Below are positions 40,385-62,637 of a stretch of 64,000 bases of DNA, piece by piece. Source of the DNA: Hormiphora californensis (lineage: Eukaryota > Ctenophora > Tentaculata > Cydippida > Pleurobrachiidae). A program made the translations under genes and the position numbers. The DNA is taken from assembly GCA_020137815.1 (NCBI GenBank), contig CM035354.1, positions 4,544,796-4,608,795 of the forward strand, read 5' to 3'. How positions within the stretch are numbered: position 1 is the stretch's first letter; every line of letters begins with the position of its first letter. The notes beneath the pieces are model-generated. The model saw nothing but the letters and a program-made list of their open reading frames with translations. It was not told where the DNA came from and did not search any database.

Positions 40385-40535
40385 ATGTCCATTTTTTTCA
40401 ACTGTTCACCCCCCAAAGTCGTGCGCGGAATTGTTTTGCGCGTTTATCACATGTTAACGTGTAGCGCGCGCAGCGTAAATTAAAATATCGCACGCGCACG
40501 AGTTGAGGGGTGAACAGTTGAATAAAAATGGACTT
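40385..40535. mobile_element. Fold-back MITE with TA duplication, relative of 2417-2569
   Basis: 151 bp, ends ATGTCCATTTTTTTCAACTG and its complement, flanked by TA at 40383-40384 and 40536-40537. Shares CGTGCGCGGAATTGTTTTGCG and CACATGTTAACGTG with the nested element at 2417. Confidence 0.75.
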
Positions 40536-40536
40536 T

Positions 40537-40920
40537 AAGGAACCATAATAAAGTTCAAGAGCCTCCAAGAGCACCCAAGAGCGCACCCGATCGAAGAGAG
40601 ACCACACCTGAGAGCGCACCACATCCAAAAGAGACCACATCCAAGAGCGCACCACCTCCAGAAGACACCACTTCAAGAGCGCACCACATCAAAGAGAGCT
40701 CCCCATCCAGAAGATACCACGCGCAGGGGACACCACGCGCAGAAGAGACCAGCGCGGCGTTGTATTTGCGCGTGCGGTCTCTTCTGCGCGTGGTGTCCCC
40801 TGCGCGCGGTATCTTCTGGATGGGGAGCTCTCTTTGATGTGGTGCGCTCTTGGAGTGGTGTCTTTTGGAGGTGGTACGCTCTTGGATGGGGTGCGCTCTT
40901 GAACTTTATTATGGTTCCTT
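40537..40920. repeat. Inverted repeat with internal AGAGCGCACCACATC repeats
   Basis: Arms about 180 bp long begin AAGGAACCATAATAAAGTTC and end with its complement. Each arm contains short tandem copies of CCAAGAGCGCACCACATCC-like words. It abuts the MITE ending at 40535. The rest of 39745-41379 shows GC-rich sequence (39960-40130, 40950-41200) without a supportable gene. Confidence 0.8.
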
Positions 40921-41379
40921 CTCGGCTTTTTCAACGATGTCCGTTTCGCGTCCGCTGTTCAGTCTCGACACCGCTAGGCCCCCACCCTGGCTTTTAGCGG
41001 AGGCTCTGTTGGTAACCCGGTGCTGCACCCCTGGCCCTGCTTGTGGGGGAGGAAGTTTCACCCCCTAACCGCAAGGCATAACTACCGAGTCAATTACTGC
41101 CGCTGGCACAGGGACACGGTCCCTAATGTGTTCACCTTATTTTTCCCGGGGCATGCCGACTGCCAACCGCTACATCAATCACTAAACTTGGCAGTATTTC
41201 TTCTTTTAAATATGAGATGATTGCTTTTCAATTTTCATGAATATCGCCACTGCAGGGCTCAGGCAGTCTCTTCGTTGTTCTCGCATACATTCTAATTTCA
41301 CGGCCTTCGGGCGAAGACCATCAAATTTCATGATAAATAACGTCAGACCTTTCGTTACTAACAGTTTGATATTTCTAGC

Positions 41380-45258
<3,879 letters not shown>

Positions 45259-45657
45259 AGTATCGGGTGTACCTATGAACGAACTCGCTTCTTATACATT
45301 TTGATTTTTGTAAGTTATTGATACCATAGTCAAGAGGTCATGAATATACTGAGTTTATTTTGTTAATTAAACTTGGCTGATACGAAGCTGGCGGTTAATT
45401 TATTTCTTCGCGGCTTTATCAGCCGCGCGGAGCATACACTTTGTTGTGCGCGCAAAAAGTTCTTGTTCGAATGCAAAAAAAATTTTCCCCGGCTCCCTTC
45501 ATTTCCAAAATTTCTTCTTTTTTGTGCGTCAGAATCCGTCTATTGCCCCCTTTCTGCCCTGACAGACGCTAGACAATAACCCCTATTTCCGTTATGAGGT
45601 CGTACATCGCACAGTGGACCGGTTTTTGGTGGATTGACGGGTTTTATTTGGCCAAAA

Positions 45658-48499
45658 ATGAAGATTACCGCTTGGGGATGGGGAGTTCTCCCAGTTTTGT
45701 TTGTAGCTACAGCTCATTACTGGTTTATTAATTTCATCCTGGAGAGTGAATTCCCTGGAACTAAGACTGAAATATCAATATCAGGGTCAAACTTTACCTT
45801 CACTCGGACAGAACACCTAACCTGGCAGGCGGAGGGTGCAGATGATGTTTCAGACCTTTCCAAAGCCCTGGGATGGATGCACGCAAAAGACAGATACATT
45901 CAGCTGTGTCTGATGCGTCTGGCATCACAGGGAAAACTCACCGAAACTTTTCCTTTTGATCCAGTCAACGAGATCTTCGATACGGTCGCTAAGCAGATGA
46001 ATTTTAATAAGATTGGAATTGAAACAGTTGCCCAGTATCAGAAAGGCGGGCTCGCTGAGAAGATATTAAATTCCTACGTGGATGGTATAAATGAGTATCA
46101 GCGCTCTCACAACAGACCTCTGGAGTTTGTAATAACCAACTACCACCCGACGCCGTTCCGAACTAAAGACGTTGTAACTTTTATTAAGTTCGTATCATTC
46201 GTGGGTCTAGATGAGATGGGTTTCAATACAGAGAAGCTGATCATTGAGCTAGTACGGTCTGGGAAAGTTCCCCTGGAATTTATTAAGGAAACATACCATC
46301 CACACTTGGCAAACTTAACAGTAGAACATGCTTCTCTTCTTCGGCAAATTACCGATCTCAAATCTACGACGGGTCACAGGTCTCCCTTTGTTCCTGTGAT
46401 AACGAATAGCAACAACTGGGTTATATCAGGTCAGTCTCTACACATGCTCGACCATCTCACAAGCAAAGGAGGGTTAGACCAGACCTCTCTACCCAGGCTA
46501 CTTTAGACTCTGTTAACTAATGATGTTCTATTCAGGTGTAAAAAGTGCGAGTGGATTTCCCATTATGAGCTCAGATCCGCATCTCGATGTTTCAAAAACA
46601 CCAAACACATTCTACGAGTCAGCGTACAAGTCTCCTAGTGGTGTCAGTGTTTTCGGAATAACTGTTCCAGGTAAGGCCGTACTTCCCGTACTGTCTAATC
46701 TGTAAAATTAGAGTGTCAGTGACCAGTGTGCCTAATTATAATTGGATACCCAATTTCAGGTATCCCAATAATTCTGATGGGAAGGAACACTCACCTCTCC
46801 TTCTCATTAACATATGGTATGTTAGACATGGCTGACTATTTTCTGGAGAGAGTGGTTGATGGTCAATATGAGAGGGACGGACATTTTCTACCCCTCACGG
46901 AGCGAAGAGAGGTGGTTACTGGACAGGAACTGGTATTTTACGAAACAGCCGAGGGACATATCATTGAGAGGTCTGAACACATGGAAACCATTGCGGATGG
47001 GTTGTACCTAGCACTACGGCTACCGGGAGGGAACGATGAAGATGCTTTTAATCAGGCCATGCTGCCCTGGACCACCACTGTAGAAGAGGCACAGGAGGTT
47101 CTGCCCATCAGCAACCTGGGATCCAACTTTCTATTAGCTGATACCCAGGGGAATATTGGGTATCAACAATCGGGGAGGGTACCAAGGAGACCTACTGGAA
47201 CGGGACTACTGCCACTACCAGCGTGGGATAGCAAGAACTTATGGACAGGTAATACATGATTTCTCTCTCTTTCCCTGATTCTCTTTCTATTCTGTCACTA
47301 CCCTTTCCATCTTTCTCTCAATATCTCAATATCTTATATCTATCAATATATTATCCTCCTCTCTCCCCTCTGTCTAATGTTACTCGCTCTCTTCAACAGG
47401 TTACCTAAAGGGAGACGAATACAAAAGATCTATTAACCCTCCTGAACATTTCTACGCAACTGCCAACAATCTTATACAGGATGAAAACAAGCCGTGTGTT
47501 ATCACATTCCCTGCCCTTAGCACCAGGGTTAACAGGTTAGTAGCAGTTATGTTTGAATGAGAAATTATATTACAACCGTACGTGCTACATCATTAATTTT
47601 AGCTCAAAGGCACAACAGGCGCAATATAAAATGATGCTATGATTATCTCATCATACCTTGTCTCATTACTCATAGTCGTTATCCCCCTTTCACTTTCAGA
47701 ATCTCATCCATCCTACGTAACAAATCCAATTTGACAGTGGATGACATGAAGGTCTTCCAAAGTGACACATTTAGTATTCTCGCGGAGATGGCTATCCCCC
47801 TCCTTGAGCCATATCTATCTCACACTGGTATTGGACAGGAACTCCGTGTTTGGGATAGAAGGTTTCAAGTTGATTCCCGGCCCGCTGCCCTCTGGTTTTT
47901 GTTTTTTGAGGAACTCGTCAGGGTTGTAGGGGAGATAATTGTGGGGGAGGAGGTCTATCCAACACTTAGCCGGGAGGTGATGAACAAATACAATTTCATC
48001 AAGTTTGCTGTTCGGGCTTTGGAGACAAGAGAGGTTGCGGGTGATCCTCTGGGCCCTATGCTAGAGGTAGCACTGGAACGAAGCATGGGAAAGTACAAAG
48101 AGGGAATGGTGTATGGTGACCTGAGGAAATACTTCTCGAACAACTTGTTTTTCTCTGGCAAGTTGCCCTCGTGGGTGGGGTTGGATGTGGCTCCTGTTCC
48201 AACCAATAGTGGATTAGAGGTCATCAAAGTTGGGTCCGTGGATACTTATTCTGGGGCACCTTGCGTCTTTACTCAGGTATTATTTAATGCAGCAATTTAG
48301 TCCCGACTATTAACCTATACATGATCCTCCACTAACTATTATTCCCCGATTTCAGACCTGGAGATTTGTTACAGATATGTCAACCAACATTGTCCACTCT
48401 ATACTACCGGGTGGGCCCAGCGGTAATGTTTTCTCTAACCTATATAAACGGGAAATTGAAAACTATATTAATGAAGTGTTCAAGATTCTACACCTGTAA
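45658..48499 (+). CDS. Penicillin amidase (S45) family Ntn hydrolase
   Basis: Six exons: 45658-46429, 46536-46670, 46760-47248, 47400-47535, 47700-48276 and 48356-48499; 750 residues. Family members cleave amide bonds of acylated substrates (penicillins, acyl-homoserine lactones, acyl amino acids) after autocatalytic cleavage that exposes an N-terminal Ser. Here the precursor reads PVITN then SNNWVISG, making Ser251 the probable nucleophile; the following block SGFPIMSSDPHLDV matches the family's G-x-P-x-x-x-x-D-P-H-L. Other marks: an A-x-G-W-M-H-A-x-D-R segment in the alpha part (KALGWMHAKDRYIQ), TYGMLDMADYF, YATANN, and the near-C-terminal PGGPSGN. Residues 1-30 form one hydrophobic segment (signal anchor or signal peptide). 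ATG 45658 is the first in-frame Met after a 5' gap of 400 bp from ATP synthase. Introns and a full ORF indicate a resident animal gene. Substrate unknown. Confidence 0.93.
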
Positions 48500-48868
48500 C
48501 AGGTGTTAATTTTGACTTTCTGTAAGAACTTATATTTGTATTTGTGTGCCTTATCATGCTGTTTGTGTTTTTGTGCCTAATGCTGTATCATCTTTATAAC
48601 GTATTTTCATAAGTTTGTCAAGAGAAATTGATTTACTATTTTCAGTTACATTATTGTGGCTCTGTTTAATTTATTTAAACTTGATATAAAGTTTCATGAG
48701 TTTTTAATGAGTCTGATAGTTCTATTCTTTATTGAACCCCAGAGGCCGTTGTCGTGGCTGACCATGAACTACGCCATGGAAAGGAGACTGTAGGAGAGAT
48801 CACAGCCTAGGGGTCTCTATGTGTGTATAAAACATTGTTCTAATGCTCCACCTGCCCACAGTGTAGCT

Positions 48869-55468
<6,600 letters not shown>

Positions 55469-55666
55469 AACTGTGTGTGTGTGTCTGACCATAATTTATT
55501 ATCTCACCTGTGTACGACGCGGTTTTTTAGGATTTTTCAACTTTTACTTTTAGCCAAACTTGTGTTTCTGATTTTCATCCCACTTTACTCTGAACTATCC
55601 TATCCCCTGATTAACACCAATGAATTGGTTAAATGATAAACTTTTAACAAGATTTGCAATAGCACC

Positions 55667-56473
55667 ATGGTAGACGCTGCGACCAAGAAAACTCTAGGAG
55701 CTATTCCCATATTAAAAACTAAGGCAGGACCGAGGGACAAAGACGAGTGGCCACAGAGGCTCAAGGAGGAATTCGGTAGTCTTATCAAGGTACTACTAAT
55801 TGATACTTCATTCCATAGATATATTTTAATAGCACACCTCTCCCTAATATCGGCTTGTTCTAACCCTCCTATACATTTGTAAAAGACATGAGGCCCATGG
55901 ATAGAGCCGGTCGAACATGCTAATATTTCTCCCCACTCCTCAGTATATTCAGAACAACAAGGAGGCAGATAATGATTGGTTCAGGATAGAGAGCAACAAG
56001 GAGGGTACAAGGTGGTTCGGCAAGTGCTGGTATATCCAAGATTACAAGAAATATGAATTTGAACTTGAGTTTGATGTGAGTTAGTTTTATAGTTGAATAA
56101 GTTTTATAGTTAAATAAGATATCATATATTCAAAATATAGAAATGTTCTTGTCTAGGACACCCGCCACTTCCTCAACCTGGTTTAAATAAAAAGAAGTGA
56201 TAATAAAATATCTAATATGAAATTGTGAAATCATAAAATTTATGACTTCATGATTATTTATGACATAAAGATGGCCGACTAAACGATATCCAATCATCTC
56301 TTTAGATTCCAGTTACATATCCCGCTACATCACCGGAGATAGCGATACCTAAATTGGACGGGAAAACTGCTAAAATGTACAGGTAATTAGAGCGAAGTGA
56401 CAGGGTTCACATGATGAGGTGGGGGTGACAGATATAGGAACGATGAAGTCATGAAAAAAAGTGGCCTTGTTCG

Positions 56474-56513
<40 letters not shown>

Positions 56514-59500
56514 CGCCCCAGGGTTTGAACAAAACAAGAAATGACAATGCTGTCTCTTGCTACCAATCCACCAAATAACAATCAACCGAACCATAGTCTA
56601 CTATTTAACGAATTCATCAAATAAACTAGTGAGCGTCTCTATAATAGACAAAAATCAATCGAGTTTTGTTCTAGAGAAGGGTTGGTTCTTATTAATCAAC
56701 TGCTATTTATCGTCGTGGGTTAACCGTTTATTAATGGTCGTGTGATTTGCACGTGAATGCTAGGTTTGAGTGAATATATGTACATTAAAATCCTCGCTTT
56801 TATATTCATTATCATCATATCCACCACCGTGTCGTAATGCCCTCCTACCTTTTAGAGGTGACAAGTCCCATACCCTGGTTTAAAATGGTGTATTCAATCC
56901 TTTCAGAGGTGGTAAGATTTGTCTCACGGAACATTTTAAACCTCTTTGGTCAAGGAATGCTCCCAAGTTTGGAATTGCTCATGCTCTCGCCCTTGGGGTA
57001 AGTAACAAGACTAGGTTTTTTTGATAAAGGACAATGTGGAACCAAATGTTTGTATCATAATACTTTAGTTCAATTAATATGTCGTGATTACTGTTTAATA
57101 GCCCAACTGGTCATTCCGAAAAATCAGATACAAACACATTAATGTGCCGCACTGTATATGAGTTACTCCAACCCTCCAGTTTCAATGCTTGTTTAACGAA
57201 GGAAGTAACCAAGCGATCCACTGGATTCGATATATCTAGGCGCATATAATATTCCCACAGTACTGATGTATTAGCACTATCTTTATATCGGATATCTCGA
57301 ACAGCAACAATCCTTGTATTTAAACAGGGTTCTTGCTTTCTAACCAGTTAGGCGTATTAAACAGGGCACATGTTATCTGCAGCGCTCACATATCATGATA
57401 AGGAACTACATTAACCGTAGTATTATGCACTATGCTGCAGGGACATCACACACACACATCACCCACACACATGATATTGATCAAGCCTGAACAACAGGTT
57501 ATTGAATCAATCGACCGTTCAACGGTACGAGGTGCCATCACTTGATTCGTGCAGTAGATCCGAAGATCACGAATTCAATTAATATGTCGTGATTACTGTT
57601 TAATAGCCCAACTGGTCATTCCGAAAAATCAGATACAAACACATTAATGTGCCGCACTGTATATGAGTTACTCCAACCCTCCAGTTTCAATGCTTGTTTA
57701 ACGAAGGAAGTAACCAAGCGATCCACTGGATTCGATATATCTAGGCGCATATCATATTCCCAGAGTACTGATGTATTAGCACTATCTTTATATCGGATAT
57801 CTCGAACAGCAACAATCCTTGTATTTAAACAGGGTTCTTGCTTTCTAACCAGTTAGGCGTATTAAACAGGGCACATGTTATCTGCAGCGCTCACATATCA
57901 TGATAAGGAACTACATTAACCGTAGTATTATGCACTATGCTGCAGGGACATCACACACACACATCACCCACACACATGATATTGATCAAGCCTGAACAAC
58001 AGGTTATTGAATCAATCGACCGTTCAACGGTACGAGGTGCCATCACTTGATTCGTGCAGTAGATCCGAAGATCACGAATTCAATTAATATGTCGTGATTA
58101 CTGTTTAATAGCCCAACTGGTCATTCCGAAAAATCAGATACAAACACATTAATGTGCCGCACTGTATATGAGTTACTCCAACCCTCCAGTTTCAATGCTT
58201 GTTTAACGAAGGAAGTAACCAAGCGATCCACTGGATTCGATATATCTAGGCGCATATCATATTCCCACAGTACTGATGTATTAGCACTATCTTTATATCG
58301 GATATCTCGAACAGCAACAATCCTTGTATTTAAACAGGGTTCTTGCTTTCTAACCAGTTAGGCGTATTGAAACTGGAGGGTTGGAGTAACTCATATACAG
58401 TGCGGCACATTAATGTGTTTGTATCTGATTTTTCGGAATGACCAGTTGGGCTATTAAACAGTAATCACGACATATTAATTGAATTCGTGATCTTCGGATC
58501 TACTGCACGAATCAAGTGATGGCACCTCGTACCGTTGAACGGTCAATTGATTCAATAACCTGTTGTTCAGGCTTGATCAATATCATGTGTGTGGGTGATG
58601 TGTGTGTGTGATGTCCCTGCAGCATAGTGCATAATACTACGGTTAATGTAGTTCCTTATCATGATATGTGAGCGCTGCAGATAACATGTGCCCTGTTTAA
58701 TACGCCTAACTGGTTAGAAAGCAAGAACCCTGTTTAAATACAAGGATTGTTGCTGTTCGAGATATCCGATATAAAGATAGTGCTAATACATCAGTACTGT
58801 GGGAATATGATATGCGCCTAGATATATCGAATCCAGTGGATCGCTTGGTTAATTCCTTCGTTAAACAAGCATTGAAACTGGAGGGTTGGAGTAACTCATA
58901 TACAGTGCGGCACATTAATGTGTTTGTATCTGATTTTTCGGAATGACCAGTTGGGCTATTAAACAGTAATCACGACATATTAATTGAATTCGTGATCTTC
59001 GGATCTACTGCACGAATCAAGTGATGGCACCTCGTACCGTTGAACGGTCGATTGATTCAATAACCTGTTGTTCAGGCTTGATCAATATCATGTGTGTGGG
59101 TGATGTGTGTGTGTGATGTCCCTGCAGCATAGTGCATAATACTACGGTTAATGTAGTTCCTTATCATGATATGTGAGCGCTGCAGATAACATGTGCCCTG
59201 TTTAATACGCCTAACTGGTTAGAAAGCAAGAACCCTGTTTAAATACAAGGATTGTTGCTGTTCGAGATATCCGATATAAAGATAGTGCTAATACATCAGT
59301 ACTGTGGGAATATGATATGCGCCTAGATATATCGAATCCAGTGGATCGCTTGGTTAATTCCTTCGTTAAACAAGCATTGAAACTGGAGGGTTGGAGTAAC
59401 TCATATACAGTGCGGCACATTAATGTGTTTGTATCTGATTTTTCGGAATGACCAGTTGGGCTATTAAACAGTAATCACGACATATTAATTGAATTCGTGA

Positions 59501-60369
59501 TCTTCGGATCTACTGCACGAATCAAGTGATGGCACCTCGTACCGTTGAACGGTCGATTGATTCAATAACCTGTTGTTCAGGCTTGATCAATATCATGTGT
59601 GTGGGTGATGTGTGTGTGTGATGTCCCTGCAGCATAGTGCATAATACTACGGTTAATGTAGTTCCTTATCATGATATGTGAGCGCTGCAGATAACATGTG
59701 CCCTGTTTAATACGCCTAACTGGTTAGAAAGCAAGAACCCTGTTTAAATACAAGGATTGTTGCTGTTCGAGATATCCGATATAAAGATAGTGCTAATACA
59801 TCAGTACTGTGGGAATATGATATGCGCCTAGATATATCGAATCCAGTGGATCGCTTGGTTACTTCCTTCGTTAAACAAGCATTGAAACTGGAGGGTTGGA
59901 GTAACTCATATACAGTGCGGCACATTAATGTGTTTGTATCTGATTTTTCGGAATGACCAGTTGGGCTATTAAACAGTAATCACGACATATTAATTGAATT
60001 CGTGATCTTCGGATCTACTGCACGAATCAAGTGATGGCACCTCGTACCGTTGAACGGTCGATTGATTCAATAACCTGTTGTTCAGGCTTGATCAATATCA
60101 TGTGTGTGGATGATGTGTGTGTGTGATGTCCCTGCAGCATAGTGCATAATACTACGGTTAATGTAGTTCCTTATCATAATACTTTAGTCATTACCACTTT
60201 TCACTCTCGGCCCACGAGCACAATACCATCACTAGAGAGGACTCATTGTTAGATGCCAATTATTCCTAACACAGCCTTCCTTCAGCTGGGGCCCTGGCTC
60301 GCTGTTGAGATACCGGATTTGATAAGCAGGGGTATTGTAAAACACAAAGATGACCAAGCCACCGAATAA
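55667..60369 (+). CDS. UFC1: Ubiquitin-fold modifier-conjugating enzyme 1 (UFC1)
   Basis: Five exons: 55667-55789, 55944-56075, 56306-56382, 56907-56997 and 60286-60369; 168 residues against 167 in human. UFC1 is the E2-like enzyme that takes UFM1 from UBA5 and passes it to the UFL1 ligase complex at the ER. Blocks in order: [57 protein letters not shown], the E2 core [19 protein letters not shown], then [17 protein letters not shown] with the catalytic Cys at residue 116, the position used in human UFC1. The last exon reads [17 protein letters not shown]. It starts 198 bp after the NOG1 stop, same strand. The last intron is stretched to 3.3 kb by the palindromic satellite. Confidence 0.98.
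56478..56513. repeat. (CT)n expansion inside a dispersed repeat word
   Basis: CT tract inserted between CCTTGTTCGACCCTCTC and CCACGCCCC, words that are contiguous in the 16706 array. In UFC1 intron 3. Confidence 0.8.
57069..60171. repeat. Palindromic satellite of 505-bp units in UFC1 intron 4
   Basis: Forward units begin at 57071, 57576 and 58081; at about 58367 the array flips and runs as the reverse complement to 60171, again with a 505-bp period. The whole is flanked by an exact 16-bp direct repeat, TATCATAATACTTTAG, at 57053-57068 and 60172-60187. Copies differ by only a few bases. Each unit carries a reading frame of about 75 codons (listed separately). Confidence 0.93.
58709..58947 (+). 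other. Exon-like reading frame repeated in every satellite unit (this copy: first complete inverted one)
   Basis: After an in-frame TAA (58706-58708) and a TTAG acceptor-like site the frame runs without a stop to TGA at about 58947: it contains [43 protein letters not shown] and [14 protein letters not shown]. The composition is that of a real soluble protein C-terminus, unlike the other repeat frames in this window. The same frame recurs at about 59214-59452 and 59719-59957 on this strand and, inverted, on the minus strand of the forward units (about 57120-57357, 57624-57862, 58129-58367). Differences between copies are mostly single substitutions (VNSF/VTSF, EYDM/EYYM) and none introduces a stop. 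I do not recognise the family; it could be a captured 3' exon or a transposon gene remnant. Confidence 0.5.
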
Positions 60370-60426
60370 GGTTATTTATTGTTATTTCTCCAGGACACTA
60401 AATCTGTTGTTGTCTCTTCTCCTTTG

Positions 60427-60476
60427 TTGGGTAAGGGGGAAGAGTCTCACACTCTTCCCCCTTACTCAACAACTTC
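60427..60476. repeat. Hairpin just after the UFC1 stop codon
   Basis: GTTGGGTAAGGGGGAAGAGT and ACTCTTCCCCCTTACTCAAC around a 4-base loop, about 58 bases after the stop, hence probably in the 3' UTR. Arm word shared with 12842-12885. Confidence 0.85.
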
Positions 60477-60684
60477 TCCTAGGGACACTAAGTTATCATC
60501 ACGCGCTTTAACAGGGGGTAGAAGTTGTGTGGTTGCATCATGTTTTAAAATTGATATTTACTGTGTTTTGTGTAAAGTAATTGATAACATATTGAGTTAG
60601 TTCACTTCAACAAAATAACACTTTCCAATTGGCATTAACAAATTAAAACAAGCTCACAAAATAACAAAACAGTCCGTCTCCTTT

Positions 60685-62637
60685 TCAAGGGTATGTCCTC
60701 TTCTTTTTCTTCTTGAAGAGTTTCTCATCGCTGTCTGAGTCAAGGTCATCTTGAAGGAGATTCTTGTATTGCCGTTCCCTCGAATCTCTAGCCATCTGAA
60801 ATGAAGCAAGGGTTGAGATATTTGAAAGGTAGAGGAGCCAGGGTGGAGGAAGGTAGAGAGAGGTATCACGTTGAAGACAATGGAGGTTCTGACGTATGTT
60901 GCTAAAGATACAACCCAAAGAGTTGAGAGAGATGTGGTATATTTTAGCACCAAAGTGGGATAAAATAGAAAAAGAGAAGAGTGAGCTATACTGTGTCATG
61001 CATCACTCACTATAAGGCATGGTATCGGGGACCTTTTGTAAACTTTTTCATCCGGCTACTAACCTAAACCAGAATGAAATCTTGTAATTACAAACATTTC
61101 AAAGCCCAGAGATGTTTCCACCTCCAGGATTGTCTCATATAAGACCGTCCTCTTCGCACCGGGCTCAAAACGAGAGGGACTAGACACGTACCTTTCTTCT
61201 TGCCACATAGAGAGCGTACATGACGAATATTCCCCCGGCCATGGCGAGCATTATTGCGAGGGCCTGGGAAGTCACCATAGCATCCTTCCACCCTCCCTTC
61301 TCCTCTTCCTCCTCTTCTTCCTCTATTTCCTGAAATAGGTGTCGTTACATTTGGAACATCAGGAACCTGGTACCAGGATCCTGATGAACAAGGAAATACA
61401 TATTACAGGATTTGAGTGGTCCGTAGTTTTATTATTTTATTTCGTTGGGCTGGTAATGAATCAAGATTTATTTATTATTGTCCGTTGAACTAGGTGGGTT
61501 GCAAAGGTGTGGTTCTTGCAGAGACGGGGAGATATTAGAGAGATGAGACTGTGGGAGAGAGAGAGAAAGATATTGAGGGACGCATACCATTGATTTATAC
61601 AAGGTATAATTGCACCATCTTTTTAGTACTTGTTCTAGAAAGTTTTATGTGTAGTATCATCGAAAAGCATGGCAACTATTTTAAAAGGTGTAAGTGTAAG
61701 GTATTTCATCAGACAGGAGAAACAAATCCCCCTGGCCCCCCCCCCCCCCCATTTAGTGGCAGCAGTATAAGTTACCCCCCCCCCCCCTCCTGCTGGTGGT
61801 TGAGTAACAACAGCTCTAGTTTGAGTCGCCTGACACTGTGTCCGTGTTATGCAGAATAAAAAGAAAGTATGACCAATTTAACCTCTAGTGACAGCACTCC
61901 CCCCCCCCAAGATCTAGTAGCAGTGGTATAAGTTACCTTGAGGACCTGATCTACCACACTATCCCCCTGGTTCTCAGACGGTGTAAAGTCCTCAACCACA
62001 TACCCATCAACCTCTATATCATTACTCTCTTCCTCCTTCTTTCCATCTTCCTCTCCTGCCTGATAGTAATATCCATCGGAGTCATATCCACCCTGAAATA
62101 GTTCTAGTTAGTCCTGCTGTTGTCAGGAATGCTTATTGCCCATTGGCCCGGAGAGTGCAGTCGTTTGTAAGAAAATCTGACAGCTGCACTGCTAGTGCAC
62201 TGCTAGATATTATATAATTATGGTATAACGGAGGTTGGTGATGTGGTTCAAGAAGGCAGTAGTTACCTCGTTGTTGGTAGTGAGGGGGCGGTAGTTACCT
62301 CGTTGTTGGTAGTAAGGGGGCTCTGCTCAGTCGATACCGGGGTACCACCATCCTGCTCCCAGGACCCCTGATTATCCCCACTATTATACTCCCACACGTC
62401 ACTACCATCAGTTATAATGGTCGTCTTGGTAACATCACCCGTGGAGCTATCATCTGTCTGTCCCGTGGTGTCTTCTGTAGTGTTCCCCAGTAGTGATGCG
62501 GTTTGGTTTGTTTGATCAGTAAAATTGTCAGAAGTTAGGTCTTGGAATATGTTATCCTCCAATGACTCGTCAGTTCCTCCTACCAACAAGAAATCATCAG
62601 TAGCATTTTCATCATCATTAGGTGAATCTGCAAGCTC
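60685..62637 (-). CDS. Acidic Thr/Ser-rich single-pass membrane protein, C-terminal part
   Basis: Four exons, 5' to 3': 62637-62299, 62092-61937, 61329-61192 and 60795-60685, all phase 0, giving at least 247 residues; the 5' end is not identified. The outer part is a low-complexity, acidic, Thr/Ser/Asn-rich stalk with several N-glycosylation sites (DENATDD, DNFTDQTNQTAS, GNTTEDTTGQTDDS), then YDSDGYYYQAGEEDGKKEEE. Exon 3 has a Glu run, then a helix QALAIMLAMAGGIFVMYALYV, a stop-transfer ARRK, and exon 4 a cytoplasmic tail with a Ser/Asp cluster (LDSDSDEKL) and a KKKKKR end. This layout suggests a type I mucin-like or processed ectodomain protein. No family recognised. It converges with UFC1 (316 bp between stop codons). 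Confidence 0.68.
62262..62322 (-). repeat. Tandem duplication of a splice donor (32-bp unit)
   Basis: On the minus strand CTACCAACAACGAGGTAACTAC occurs twice, 32 bp apart, each with a GAG|GTAACT donor (after 62299 and after 62267). Only the first joins to the next exon in frame; using the second would shift the frame into a stop. Confidence 0.8.
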
